From: Toxoplasma gondii ME49
Taxonomy: Eukaryota > Apicomplexa > Conoidasida > Eucoccidiorida > Sarcocystidae
Assembly: GCF_000006565.2 (NCBI RefSeq)
Contig: NC_031477.1
Coordinates: 698,669-762,668 of the forward strand
DNA: 64,000 nucleotides
Reading direction: 5' to 3'
Both the position numbers and the translations under genes were made by a program. Below the pieces are notes generated by a model. It did no database searches. It was not told the origin of the DNA and saw nothing but the letters and a program-made list of their open reading frames with translations. This document shows positions 1-11,255 of the stretch, piece by piece (position 1 is the first letter of the stretch; every line of letters starts with the position of its first letter).

Positions 1-459
1 GCATATGTACGTATGCATGTCTGTGTATGCATGCATGCATACCTACACACATCCACACCGACGCTCTTGCATGGGTCTCTATCTCCCTGTGTATTCATTC
101 ACATCCATATTTTTTCAAAGGTGCATTTGTTTCGTTAGACGTGTCTCCACATCTATATCTATATATATCTATATATGTATATATCTATATATATCTATAT
201 ATGTATATATCTATATATATCTATATATGTATATATCTATATATGTATGTATATATATATATATATATATCTATATATATGTATATATATATATATATGT
301 ATATATGTATATATATATGTAGATTTTTTGTGTCGATGCATGCATGCTTCTGTTTCTATCGTTCCAGGCGGAGTGTGTCGCGCTCTGCTCTGCGGCCTTT
401 GCTGGGTTTGTGTCTTTGGGCGGCATCAACTGTTCGGATTTCTTTTTTTCGCTTTGCAG
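1..459 (+). other. Intron end of the sirtuin gene with microsatellite
   Basis: The segment precedes the first supported exon and ends in a strong pyrimidine tract and CAG. It contains the TA-rich repeat at 151-320 and TGCATGC copies near 28-38 and 336-348. Open frames here encode only Tyr/Ile repeats and are not genes. Confidence 0.6.
151..320. repeat. (TATATATC/G)n microsatellite
   Basis: Imperfect tandem TATATCTATATATG-type units run for about 170 bp inside the presumed intron upstream of the sirtuin exon. The tract is purely AT-rich apart from periodic C or G. Confidence 0.9.
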
Positions 460-3400
460 GCCTCTGCTCGTTTCCGCCCTCGGGTGTCTGTACAGACGTG
501 TTGCTGGACTGGCACGACAGATACGAGCGCGTTTTTGAGACTCTCTGTCTGCGGCACACGCGCGCGGCGTCGCTGCATCTTTGTCTCGGCTCTTCGTTGC
601 AAATAGAGCCTGCTTGTCACTTTCCCGGTCGCGAGCGGAGGCGCGGCAGTGCGCTGGTCGTCGCGAATCTGCAGGAAACTCCTCTCGATCGAAAAGCAGA
701 AGTCTGTCTGCGCTACACGACCGACGGCGTCGCTGCCCGCCTCGGGAGAGCCTTCGGTGCACTTGCCCCTGAGGACCTGCGTGGAAGCCGAGGAACGAAA
801 GAGAGAGTGAGCGCCGGAGGGAGAGCGAAGGGGATGGAAGGAGGAAACGACGGAGCAGAGGAGAGAGTGGCGGAGGAAGAAGGAGCAACGACCATGGAGA
901 CAGAAAAAGCAGTTGAAAGCAGAGACAGAGACGGCGAAGAAGGAAGTGGAAGACGATTGCGACTGCTGTGGGGTTGGGGTGCAGAAGGCGGCCGATGGGG
1001 GCGTTTTCTTCACGAGGACGAGGAAGAAGAGGAAGTGAAATTCAAGAAAATCAAACGCCTGCGTGACGACAGGACTGATGCGAGCGCGAGCGCGAAGAGT
1101 GGGGAACTGCCAGAGACACCAGAAGAAGAATCGAGCATTCCTTCTGCTCCGTTCATTCGTACTTCCTTTCTGTTCGTCGCCCGGCTGCCTCTCGACGCCC
1201 TCCCTGCGGTTGTGCCACCCTGCGTTCCTCCTGCGGCCGGGTCTGGGCCGAAGGCTGGAAAGCGCAGAAAGAAGGCAACGCAGGCAGACGTATCACAGGA
1301 GAAAGAAGCGGTGAAGAGACCGGCTGCAAACGGATGTGAAGAGGTGACGAAAGAAGCTCGAGAGTCTGGATCTGCGAATCCGGCAAAGGCAGAGCCGCGG
1401 GAGGGGAGAGAACGAGGCAGCGAAGAGACAGGAGGCTCCAAGCTGCGTGAAGAAGTCGACACCACGGAGAGCAAAGAGGACAGTCCGAAAGAGAGAGGTC
1501 CTGACGATCGAGTTGACGCGTGGATAGAAGAATTCTACGCTACGGAACATGTCACACACCCCAGGTGCCAACAACAGGCATCCAACGGGCGTCCGCCTTC
1601 GTCTTGTCTCTGGGGTCCTGCGCCGGGTCCGCGTCGCGGTCAGCGCTGTCTTCTTCGCCTTGCATGCGGCCTGAAGATCGAGGAGATTCCCCTCCACAGC
1701 AGAGGGCAGTCCGCGGGAGAAGAGAGCAGACCAGGAGGAGAAGAGTGTACGCAGAGAGAAGGAGAAGAGTATACGCAGAGGGAAGGCGGCGCCGGCCGGA
1801 GAGAGTTGAAAGGAGGACGGTGTGCCAGCGGCTGTGGCGATGCTTTCAGTGCACGAATCTCTCACGTAGATGCGCTTCGAGGCTTGTGGGTACTGGACAT
1901 TTTCAGAGGTACGCGTTTCCGAACAATGAAGCCTTTCACATTCGACATGATTTCTTTCATGCGCATGTGTGTCGAGCCTGAGAGAGCACTCGGCAACGTT
2001 GAACGTCTTCTTCGACTGCCTTCTGTTCACGCTCGACTTGTGCGTTGTGTGGGGTGTCTCCTGTGTCTCTCCGGAGTCGCTCGTTTTCTTTCTCTCCCCT
2101 TTTTGGTGTGTGCTGCCTCTCGCCAGTGCTCTCCATATCTTGCCCGCCGGAGGCGCTTTGCTGCGTGGAAACGCGGTGTCCAGTCGATTCAACGTCTGCA
2201 TACGCATCCCTCGGACGTCTTCGAGGCGATCCGCGTTAGGCCGCCGGAGATCACGTTCACTTCCTGGCTGAACGTCTTTTTTCTGTGAAACGCTCTTCCC
2301 TTCTCGCCCAGTCTGGATGGATACACAGCGCTCGAGCACCCGGCTAACAAGGAGAAGTCAGAGGCTCTCCAGGGTGCAGGTTGTCTCGGTGTACTCTAGC
2401 GCGTCTTGAGATCTCGTTTTTCCATTGCCTCTCCTGTTCCTGCGTTCGGGGTATCCTGAGTTCCAGCTTGCTCCTGCTCCCCTGGATCGTTGCTCCTTCG
2501 ACTCGTCGGTCTCCACCCGCGAGAAGACATGCAGCTTGTTGTTCAGCGATTCTTGTCTTTTCCTCTCTCTGTCCAGACACTCGCCTTCGCCTCTTCCTCT
2601 GGTACGGAACGACTGTGGAGCTTGTTCTCTTTCACGCTCCTCTGCAAAGAAGTAAGCGTCCTCGTTTTCGTGATGGCGCGACGCACACAGGACGTCTGCC
2701 GTCGCACGGAAGCCAAGCGAGTTCCTTCTCAGGTGTGTCTCCACCTTCCTCCTGGTACCCCTCTGGCCCCTCCTATCCCTATGCTCCCCCATCTTGCGCT
2801 TCTCTTCTACCGCTGCTCTTCTACCGCTTCTCTCCTGCCGCTTCTCTTCTACCGCTTCTCTTCTACCGCTTCTCTTCTACCGCTTCTCTTCTACCGCTTC
2901 TCTTCTACCGCTTCTCTCCTGTCGCTTCTTTCCTGCATGGCCGTTTCCACGGTCTCTCGGTTTTTGCTTCAGGCCTCGAAGTTGATGTGTGGCAGTTCCA
3001 GCTCGCCTGCACGCGCGGCACAGCTCCGGCGTCGCTGCCTCCTTCCCTCGCCTTCGCTCTCCAGCGAGAGCGCGCGGAACCTCCACCACGGACGACGCGG
3101 CTCCTCGCGGCTGAGAACGCTTGCGAACAAACGCTGAAAACGCGACACACACACTGCAAGACGCGCGAGAACGAGAAGGACAGAGAGAAGGAGGAGATCG
3201 AGGGAGAGAGCGAGCGAGGCGAGTCTGCGTCGACGTCTGGTTCACCTGCCTCTTCTCTTTTCTCCCCTTCAGCTTCCGACTACGACAGAGCGATCGACGT
3301 CTCTGGCGGTGAACGGCGGGGCGTCGTCTCCTGGCTGTCTTCTTCTTCGCTCTGCATGCGTCCTCCCTTCGCGCCCGTGGAGAGCAGAGCGACGAAGAAA

Positions 3401-5341
3401 CGCGCTTCCCCTTGGCGGCGGACGCGGCTCGTCGCCTGCCTCGGTATGCTTCGGCTTGACGAGCAACAAGAGGAGTCAACGGAGCTTTCTAACATTCTCG
3501 AGGAACCGGCAAAGACCAAGACGGAGAGCAGAAAGGCAGAGAATGGCGAAGCGGTGCGGCTGAACACTAGCGAACTCTCCGATTCCCTCAATGTCTCTTC
3601 CTCTTCACGGGATCCCGCTGCGCCTTCGAGCTCGGCGTGTGCTGCGGCTGCGCGAGAAATTCCTTTGCCAGATGCCTTCGCGTCTCTTTTTCGATTGCAT
3701 GCACTCGCCACGCTTCCACAGAGCCGTCAGAAACTCGTCGACACCCTTCAAAAACTCAAAAGAAAAAAACAATCAAATTTCTCTTCTTCTTCGTCCTCTT
3801 CTTCTCTTTCTTCTTCTTCTTCTTCGTCCTCTTCTTCTCTTGCTTCTTCTTCTCTTGCTTCTTCTGTGTCTTCTACCTCGAGTTACCGCCTTCGCAGGCG
3901 CCCTGCCCTGAAGGCGCCCCCGCCGTTGCCGAAGCGGCCTCGACCGCAGAACAAAAAAGAAGTTTTTTCCTCTTCTCAGTTGCCCCTGCTTCTGAGTGTG
4001 GAGCTCGAGCACCTGACGGGGGAGAACCTGACAGAGGGAAAGGTCGAGAAAGGCGAAGAGAAGAAAGAGGGAGAGAAGAAAGAGGGAGAGAAGAAAGAGG
4101 GAGAGAAGAGAGTTGAGAGGCTCCTCCCTCTGGTCCCGCGAGCTGTCGAGGAAGAGCGCCGCCATCCCTCCTGTTCAGAGTCGCGTTCGCCTTCTGTCTC
4201 TTGGTCATTTTTCGAAGAAGAGGAGGCAGTGAACGGAGACTTCGACATCGGAGAAAACAAGCGTGCCTCGGTTTTGGAAAAAAGCGAGGATGCAGATGAA
4301 GGAGAACCCAGAGCGAATGAAGCACAAGTCGGATTCTCGACACTGCGGCTAGAGGAGAGAATGGGGACTGAGAAGGACGCGAATGTGGACGAGAGAGATC
4401 TGTTGCCTCGTCCTGTCTTCATCACATGTGAAGATTTCGAACTGGGGGAGTTGTTCGACCTCTCCGTTCAAACAGAGGCAAAGCAAGCTCTCTCCGCCAC
4501 CCACCAATGGCGCACGGTCTATGCTTTGCCGATCTCCGACGTCTCGTCTTCTCTTTCTTCTTCTTCTCCTTCTTCTTCTTTTTCTATTTCGTCTCCTTGT
4601 TCCGCGTCTACTTTTGTGTCGTCTAGCGGTTCGGTTCCCTCGGATTTCTCTGCTGCGTCCTCGTCAGATTCCACCCCACGGTGTCCGTCTCGCTGCTCTG
4701 CTTCCTGCGTGGAGAGGACCGACAGCCCGCAGGACAGCCGAGGGAAGGCTAGAGAGGAAAGAGAGGAAAGAGAGAAAAGAGAGGAAAGAGAGAAAAGAGA
4801 GGAAAGAGAGAAAAGAGAGGAAAGAGAGAAAAGAGAGAAAAGAGAGGAAAGAGAGCAAAGAGAGGAAAGAGAGAGAGAAGCGTCACGCGAAGGGGCAAAG
4901 AAAGCGCAGGAAGGAAAGAAGTCGGCAGTTGCTGCTTCTGCGACGACGGAGGCGACGAACCTCAGGAGCTTCCAAGCCTTGTGGGATAGCGTCTATCGCG
5001 ACCTTCTCGCAGTGCAAAGAGAGGCAAGCAAAGGCATACGCGCCTGGTCCTCCCCTTCGTCCTCTTCTTCTTTGTCTCCACCCTCTTCCGCTGCATCGCC
5101 TCGTCGTAGTGCCGAGACAGAGTTAAAAAAACCTATGGAAGGAAGCAGAGACAGGCGGGAGTTTTCACGGCCAGAGACTGCAGAGGCGACAGACTCCGCG
5201 GAAGTCCAGAAGAGCGACGAAGACGCCTGCAGACGGAAACTTGCGGAGGCCGTCCTTGTGCCGCCTGTGGTTTGGCAAGCGCTTCGACTCTTCCCCATCT
5301 GGGCTTTGTTCCACTGCGTCGACGCTTTCGAGTGCATGTGA
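460..5341 (+). CDS. SIRT6/7-like sirtuin (NAD-dependent protein deacylase), 5'-partial, with long C-terminal extension
   Basis: This is the 3' part of a SIR2-family gene that begins left of the window. Model exons are 460-1908, 2577-2651 and 2973-5341. Acceptors are TTTGCAG before 460, GTCCAG before 2577 and GCTTCAG before 2973; donors are GTACGC at 1909 and GTAAGC at 2652. Both internal introns are phase 1 and keep one open frame. The first exon carries the end of the sirtuin fold: [12 protein letters not shown] (the GS/TSL NAD-binding loop) and [15 protein letters not shown] (the VNLQ-TP strand), as in SIRT6/SIRT7. Family knowledge: such enzymes remove acyl groups from lysines on chromatin. 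The catalytic His and zinc cysteines would lie upstream and are not visible. After about 95 residues the protein becomes Glu/Lys-rich, then has a hydrophobic strand-rich part across the exon joins ([34 protein letters not shown]), then poly-Ser, EKKEG and EEREKR repeats. Confident on family; moderate on the 3' end. Confidence 0.8.
2800..2935. repeat. 14-bp minisatellite in sirtuin intron
   Basis: Tandem units of the form TTCTCTTCTACCGC, with a few CTCCTGCCGC variants, repeat about nine times. The unit length is 14, so every frame reads through a repeating 42-nt, 14-residue pattern. It lies within the intron 2652-2972 and contributes to the pyrimidine-rich tract before the acceptor at 2972. 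Confidence 0.85.
3779..3868 (+). repeat. Poly-serine TCT/TCC repeat inside the sirtuin coding exon
   Basis: TTC/TCC/TCG trinucleotides encode a run of more than 20 serines with a few Leu and Ala in the extension of the sirtuin-like protein. Length polymorphism between strains would be expected from the trinucleotide structure. Confidence 0.8.
4056..4113 (+). repeat. 15-bp coding repeat (EKKEG units)
   Basis: A GAGAAGAAAGAGGGA unit is repeated three to four times in frame and gives EKKEG pentapeptides. It lies in the charged part of the sirtuin C-terminal extension. Confidence 0.85.
4750..4875 (+). repeat. GAGGAAAGAGAGAAAA coding repeat (EEREKR units)
   Basis: Purine-only tandem repeats encode alternating EERE and KREERE blocks over about 40 residues, likely a single charged alpha-helix. 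They are in frame with the rest of exon 2973-5341. Confidence 0.85.
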
Positions 5342-5487
5342 GGGAAGGCCTCTGTACCCTGCGTCACCGAAAAAAGGACTTCTCGACATCCTAGAGTGCA
5401 TCACGCTCCAACTAAATCTAAAAACAGGCTGAATCTCCACACAGCGGCCCAAACAGCTACGTCTGCTCGCGCGCTATACACAATACC

Positions 5488-5531
<44 letters not shown>

Positions 5532-7131
5532 AATGTATGTATGTGTATGCGTTTGTCTGTTTTATATAGGTGGACGAATACGCAGATGTGCCGATAGACT
5601 TAGATGTTCGTTACCCTGCGGATTGTGTTGGTAATCGGTTTTCACTTCGACGGTGTGCTAGGCTGCATGCTTGTCTCCCTGGATTTGAAGAGAAAGTGGA
5701 CAGCTTCCTTGTGTACTTTCTTTACCACCGCTTGTGAGTGTTTCGCTCCATCTGCGTTCCTCCGTTCGTTCCAAGAAACTTGACCCATTCTTCACCCGGC
5801 CTTACCAGCCTGCTGGCTACGAAAACTCGCTGCGTTTCATCGAGACAGTGCCTAGACGCTCTTCAAGTGTATTTTGTGCATGAAAGCATTTTTCCTCGCA
5901 ACTCGTAGTTTGAGAGTCTACAGAAAATCTGAATCTAAAGAATCGCTTTCCGCGCTGTCTTCAGCAGGCCAGCAGGTGGCGCCCAGGAGCCCACAGAACT
6001 CCGCTGTATTTCTTTCTGCCTATCGCGTTGTTCTTCCCTGCTGAGAAAGACACAGCGACGGCCAGTCTCTCTCAACAAAGCTCTGTGTGTGAGAGTCGGC
6101 GCATGCAGTTTTTTATTTTGCTGGGAACTCTCCGCTTGAGAGTCCACGGCCGAGACTGCAAGTCCTTCGATAGTTCACGCAGGCAGCGAAAAGAGACAGA
6201 GGACAGACGCACCGATATATAAAGAGCAAGACAAACGCGGCTTTTCTGGCGAAAGCACAGACTTTCACCCACGGCGAGGGAGAACACAACGCTAAAAGAG
6301 AAGAAAACGCGCATCTGCATCTGCAAACGCGCAGAGTCTCCCCTACGCGTCTTGAAAAAAATGAGACAAAAACCTCTAACGGTCGCAGGTCACACTCCAG
6401 CACCAAGCAGAAGCCGACCACAGGGGGGACGGGGGGGAGACGGGGAAGAAGAGGAGTAGTCGAAAGTCGAAACGCATGGAGCAGAGAAGCGAACGCGAGA
6501 CAAGAGAGGAAGAGAAACTCCAGCACAGCAAGAGAAACAGAGGCACTCGCAACACAACTCTTTCTCTTTTACTCGAGCGGACCGACCTCAGCGGCAGGGA
6601 GGGCGGGGAAGGGAGGAAGGTCACAGCTGTTTTTTTTGTCTTTCCAGGTCTGTTTATTGGTTGCAGAAAGTTTTCTTTCTCGCCGCGTTCGGTGTTCTTC
6701 TCTTCTTTCGTTTCCTGCTCTCCCCTTCCTCTTCTCTGCCGCTGCGGTGTCTTTCCTCACGTTTGCCTTCTCAGAGGACGATTCTCCTGGACTTTCCAGT
6801 CCTCTCCTGCAACACAGACCGACTGGCCAGTCTCTCGTGAGTCTCACCTCCCTCTCGGATCTCTCCAGTCGTCTTCTCCCTTTCTCCTCCTCCTCGATCT
6901 CTTGTCTCCGTATCTTCTTCTCTCTATCTTCCCTCTTCTCTCTCTCTCTGTCTCTGTCTCGCTCTCTCTTCTTGCTCTCCTTCGCCTCCTCGCTCGTCCT
7001 AGCTTCTTTCCCCAGGTCTCCTCGCCTCTCGCCTCTTTTTGCTTCCACCCGACTTCGTCCTTTTCTCTCCTTCACCGCGTCGGCTCCGTTCCCCAGCTTC
7101 TCGCGACTTCCTCGAGCTCCGCGACCTCTCT
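5342..7131. other. Convergent intergenic region, sirtuin to SmD1
   Basis: Holds the 3' flanks of two convergent genes. Visible features are a (TA)n tract at about 5487-5531, a possible acceptor with a 55-codon open stretch at 5570-5737, and long pyrimidine-rich runs at about 6856-7010 (CTCTCTCTGTCTC type). No other gene or RNA was recognised. Confidence 0.6.
5487..5531. repeat. (TA)n microsatellite
   Basis: About 45 bp of TA dinucleotides with single interruptions, just 3' of the sirtuin stop codon. Confidence 0.9.
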
Positions 7132-7497
7132 TTATCTGCGGCCCAAGCCCCCGCGAGGCCTGAAGGCGCTGCCGCCGCGGCCGCGTCCTCTGCCGCGGAG
7201 TCGCTGGATAGGTCTGCCTGCCTCTCTCGCAGGTCTCTGCAGAGGAGTATCGTCGATGAGGAGGGTATCCAGCGGGAGCGAGTCCGGGAGAATGAAGTAG
7301 CGAATGTTATTTCCTCGAATCGTCAGGTGCTCGAGAGACGTCGGGTTCCCCTGCTTCATCGTCATCTTCACATTCTTCAAGTGGGTGTTCATGCTGATGT
7401 CAACGCCTACGACTGTGCCATGAATCACAGTTCCGTTCTTCAGCTCGATCACCAGAGTCTCGTTCGCGAGCCGCATCAAGAAGCGTACGAGCTTCAT
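7132..7497 (-). CDS. SMD1: Small nuclear ribonucleoprotein SmD1
   Basis: Encodes a 121-residue core Sm protein. SmD1 is one of seven Sm proteins that form the ring on U1, U2, U4 and U5 snRNAs in the nucleus. The start [14 protein letters not shown] matches the conserved SmD1 N-terminus, so the ATG at 7497 is well supported although the frame is open upstream. Sm motif 1 is visible as IELKNGT...[10 protein letters not shown] (about residues 17-40) and Sm motif 2 as [18 protein letters not shown] (about 60-77), both nearly invariant in eukaryotes. The tail is Arg/Gly-rich ([10 protein letters not shown] near 101-110), the usual site of symmetric arginine dimethylation and SMN-type interaction, though shorter than the human GR repeat. 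No intron interrupts the coding region. It faces the sirtuin gene tail to tail. Confidence 0.97.
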   Translation of the reverse strand: MKLVRFLMRLANETLVIELKNGTVIHGTVVGVDISMNTHLKNVKMTMKQGNPTSLEHLTIRGNNIRYFILPDSLPLDTLLIDDTPLQRPAREAGRPIQRLRGRGRGRGGSAFRPRGGLGRR

Positions 7498-7617
7498 TCT
7501 GGAGGAGAAAACAGACGACTCACACAAGCGAACGGAGGTCAAAAGACGCGACAGGCCGCCGCGGGGGAAGAAGAACGGGAGGGCAAAGAGAAGGCGAAGA
7601 GAAGGCGCACAGAGAGA

Positions 7618-7690
7618 AACGAGGGGAAGAGAAACGAGGGGAAGAGAAACGAGGGGAAGAGAACGAGGGGAAGAGAGAAACGAGGGGAAG
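7618..7690. repeat. 15-bp GAGGGGAAGAGAAAC minisatellite
   Basis: About five near-perfect units just upstream of the SmD1 start codon, probably in its 5' UTR or promoter. Confidence 0.85.
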
Positions 7691-8274
7691 CGAGAAAAAG
7701 GCGAGAGAGAGGGAGAGGCGTCGTTGACGGTGCGCGCTGGACGGAAAAGTCGAGGGGCGCTCTGGAGTTCACAGAAAAGACGAAGAGACCGGAGAACAGT
7801 GCGCGGGAGGCCAGACGGCAAACAGAATGGGGAAGCAGACACGAACCAGAAGGACAGCGAGAAAGGCCTGGAAAACGCCGCTCGGAACTTGCGGAAAACT
7901 CGAACTGGTTCACAGGGTTCCTTTCTTCGGGAGAAAGGAAACAAACGAAGTGAGGAAACAAAGCGAGAGAAAGACCGCGTTCAGGCCTTCACAGAGAAAG
8001 AACGCCAGACGCACTACAAAGCGTACGAACGAGGAGCAGAGAAAAACGAAAGAAAAACGCGAATGGAAACTGTGCAAACGGTGCCAAGTCGACTGGTTCC
8101 CTTCTCCAGCAGGCGGGGAGACGCTCCCTGTAGACCCAGAGGCGACGACGCAAAGGTCAATCTTTCAAGAAACACAAGAAAAGAACTGAAAAAAGACCCA
8201 CCCTTGCGGCTTCTCTTCCCTTCTCCTTTCGCGTCGTTTTCGTCTTTCTCCCCTGCACGCAGACCTTCGGAGAT

Positions 8275-8281
8275 TGCATGC
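8275..8281. promoter_or_regulatory. TGCATGC motif upstream of SmD1
   Basis: A TGCATGC heptamer lies about 780 bp upstream of the SmD1 start. The motif is known to be enriched in Toxoplasma upstream regions. Function here is inferred only, since the motif also occurs by chance in introns and exons of this window. Confidence 0.25.
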
Positions 8282-9744
8282 GCGAGCGCGCACAGCAGCA
8301 AAACGGTGGGGGACACAGAGGAAAGGAGAAACGTGGAGAGCAGGAACGAGGGGAGAAAAGGAGACTCGCGGGACGGCTCGGGGGGGGGAGGGAGGAAAAA
8401 CGAAAAGCACAGTCACTTTTGTCAACAGAACGCAGAGAAAACCCTGGGTTCCTGCAATAATACGAATGAGGGGGAAATGGGGAGAGGAAAAGCAGACAGG
8501 GTTCACCTACGCGAGGCCGAAACGCAGAAGTGACGAGGGAATGCGACAAAAGCGTTTCTTCGTGACAAAGGCGCGGCTCTGCTCGCGAAGGAAGAACGAC
8601 ACTCCACTCACCAAGCTCACAAACGAACTTCTTCTGGAGATTTGCGCGATCGAAAAACAGACAAAGAGGGCAGGGGCGAACTCTGCAAGTCTTGGACGTT
8701 CGAGAGGGCAGCTTTCATTGAGAGATTGTAGAGTTTTGAGGAGTCTCCCCCCAGGGGACGTCTAGAGGTGAGAATCACAGCAAGAGCAGTGTGAAGACGA
8801 CGCAAATCGCCATTTTTCTCCTTCGGTTGTCCCTGTCTCTTCATCAGTTTGGAGGAGAGACGCAGACCCGTAAACGGGGGTCCACGCTTTCAGCGAAGAG
8901 ATCTACAAAATCGCGATTTATGGAAGACCAGAGAGAGCCTAGAAGGTTCATATCCATTTACTGGTCGGCACTATGGAGAGTTGTGCGTTCACACACACAT
9001 ACGTATCTGTGACCGTCGGGAGACGCAATCGTCCACGGAAGCATATACGCGCACAGGCATCTTTGTAAACGCGTGAGATCCGAAAGTCGATGGATATATC
9101 TGTGCATGCAGCTGCACAAGTCCATGCAGCCGTTCCTGCAGGAAAACAAGTTCCTCGATTTGAATCAGTCCAGGCAAACAGTCGGAAAGAGAGGGGAGAA
9201 AGGAGAGAATGCGGTAAGGCAAAGAGAGGAACGTGGAGGGCCGTGACTCGGGAGTGAGAGACTTGGAGAGAAGGAGACTGAGGTGAGCAGGCGAAACGGG
9301 AGAGAGAGGAATCCGTCTGTGTCCTACAGTTCTTTGCTCGATTCTCTTTAGCAGAAACACCGGAAGGGGAACTTGCCCTTGCCTCAGCCAATTCGATTTC
9401 GAGAAAGCGTACGTTTTTGCGAATCTCTGCGACGCTGGCAGAGACGTTTTCACTTCAGCAGTTTCGCAGCTAATCACATGGCAACTTGGAACGTCAGACG
9501 CGAAACCCAAAAGACGCCTGGTCGCAACTTCTACACACAGCGCCTGCCTTTCACAAAAGGGCAATAATACCTTTTTGCATCCCTGGTTCACTCAGCGGCG
9601 AAGCAGGAAAAGAAAGAGATCGACTCAGGAAGGACATGGACCTGTCGAGAGCGGCAAGGAAGCAGCCCTGTGCCGCAGTTTTCTTTCCAGCGCAAGAGAC
9701 AGAGACGCGCGGCAAGAGGAGAAAGAGCGAAAAAGAGTCAAGAA

Positions 9745-9900
9745 GACACAGAGGAAGAGAGCGAGAAAGAAGGAGAGCGAGAAAGAAAGAGAGCGAGAAA
9801 GAAGGAGAGCGAGAAAGAAAGAGAGCGAGAAAGAAAGAGAGCGAGAAAGCAAGAGAGCGAGAAAGAAAAAGAGTGAGAAAGAAAAAGAGTGAGAAAGGAA
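9745..9900. repeat. GAGAAAGAAAGAGAGC purine repeat
   Basis: Degenerate 12-14-bp purine units occur over about 155 bp of intergenic DNA. They produce spurious Arg/Lys/Glu open frames on the plus strand and Ser/Leu/Phe frames on the minus strand. Confidence 0.85.
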
Positions 9901-10145
9901 GAGACACAAAAAGAGTGACAGAAGGAGGCAAAGAGAAACGAAAAAAAAAAGTTCCTTCGTTGCGTTCTCCCGGACCTCCCATTTCGAACTGAAGGTCTCC
10001 CGCCCCGGTGACCCTTGCTCTCTTTCTTCTTCTTCTTCTTCTTCTTCTCTCTTTTTCTTCTTCTCTCTTCCGTTCTCTCAGAATTTGTTTCTGCTTTGGC
10101 TCGGTTTATCTCTGGCCGAGTTTCTGTTTTGTGTCGCCGAGCCTT

Positions 10146-11255
10146 TCATCTTCCCAGCTTGACGACGGCGACAGCTTGAGTCACTTTCTCTCTGAAGCCT
10201 GCCGTGACGCGTGGAACCGGCGCCCTTCGGTGCATCTCGAGATGCTTGCAGACTTGCAGACTTCGGTACCAAGCAATGCCTGTGTTCTGCATCAAGTTCA
10301 TGCACAGCGCAGTCTTCTTCCCCTCCAGCAGCAGTCCTTTGCTCTCCTGCAGACGCCGAGTCGAGACACAGATCCAGACGCGAACCTCGCTTAGCACCGA
10401 ACCGACGCAGACATGCAGCCAAAACAGAGAGGTCGACGCCCAGCCGCATTCGTTCGCCGGTCTCCCCTTCAAACTCTATGTGGAGACACACACAACTAGA
10501 TGCATGCACAAGCAGACGCATGCACAAGCAGATGCATGCACAAGCAGACGCATGCGCGTGAGTACGCGACGCAGAGTCCCTGATACGCAGATCCAGCTTC
10601 TGCAGAGGCCTGCCCACAGCTGTACTCCCCCTCGGGACGTCTCTGTCTGCTTTCTGCATCTTTACCTCTCCCTTCCTGTATCTTCACTACTCTCAGTCTC
10701 TCGCTCTATTTATCTATCTGGACGTTTAGATATTGACAAATCTACAACTATATACAAATATATCGATATATACAGAGAGAGATACACAGATATGTGCATG
10801 TAGAGAGGAAGACGAAGAGAGGAAATAAAGTAGAGACGCGGCAGGGAGGATAAATAGGTTCAGAACCCCCAGAGGAAAAGGGGAGAAAAAGTTTACCTTC
10901 ATTTTTCGGGCGTTCTTTGCCGCGAGCTTTGTCTGCTTCTTCGCCTGGCGATATTGGTCACTCTGCAGCAGGGAACAGGGACAGCGAACAGCTTTTCAGA
11001 ACGCGAGAAAGGAGGTGCAAAAAGAAGCGCAGTACACGAGGAAGAAGCGCAGAAGAAAGTCACCGAAAGCAGGAGGCCCTCTTGCAGGAGACGAGAGGAC
11101 TGCAGCCGGAAAGCCTTCTGGAGAGGAGGCGCTGGAAGAGCTGGACGATTTGTCTCTCGCGACCGTTTCTCTCGGCGAGAGGAACTCACCTGCTTCACTC
11201 CATACGGCACTCGCATTTTGTAGGTGATGGCTGAAAGCCACCGTGAAAGAAACAT
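10146..11255 (-). CDS. Uncharacterised 110-aa basic protein, three exons
   Basis: I do not recognise the family. The model has coding exons 11190-11255, 10897-10962 and 10146-10346 on the minus strand. Donors are GTGAGT and GTAAAC and acceptors CTGCAG and CTGCAG; all introns are phase 0. Exons 1 and 2 are each exactly 66 bases. The product starts MFLSRWLSAITYKMRVPYGVKQ, continues with a very basic stretch (RQAKKQTKLAAKNARKMK) and ends with KTALCMNLMQNTGIAWYRSL and a short RR/K-rich tail. The start is the first ATG in its open frame. A short hydrophobic N-terminus followed by basic helices would fit a mitochondrial or ribosomal accessory protein, but that is inference. It is divergent from fumarate hydratase, with under 1 kb between the starts. 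Natural, non-repetitive composition and consistent phases make it likely to be a real gene. Confidence 0.65.
10499..10558. repeat. TGCATGCACAAGCAGA tandem repeat
   Basis: About four units of a 16-bp-like repeat carry embedded TGCATGC motifs. The array lies in the second intron of the 110-aa gene. Confidence 0.8.

Larger units (their letters stand above)
7498..10145. other. Upstream region of SmD1 and 3' flank of the 110-aa gene
   Basis: No convincing gene in 2.6 kb. The stretch has strongly purine-rich plus-strand DNA, a 15-bp repeat at 7618-7690, and a GAGAAAGA repeat at 9745-9900. Long open frames such as 7724-8533 and 9486-9992 encode only Arg/Lys/Glu-rich sequence and are read as composition artefacts. 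The SmD1 promoter and 5' UTR must lie in the left part. Confidence 0.6.

Noticed and set aside
7039..8533. Long plus-strand open frames opposite and upstream of SmD1
   Set aside because: They run antisense to the clearly conserved SmD1 frame and through purine repeats, and encode only Arg/Glu/Lys-rich sequence.
9486..9992. 168-aa Lys/Arg/Glu-rich open frame
   Set aside because: It is produced by the GAGAAAGA microsatellite; it has no domain, no splice context and no upstream signal.
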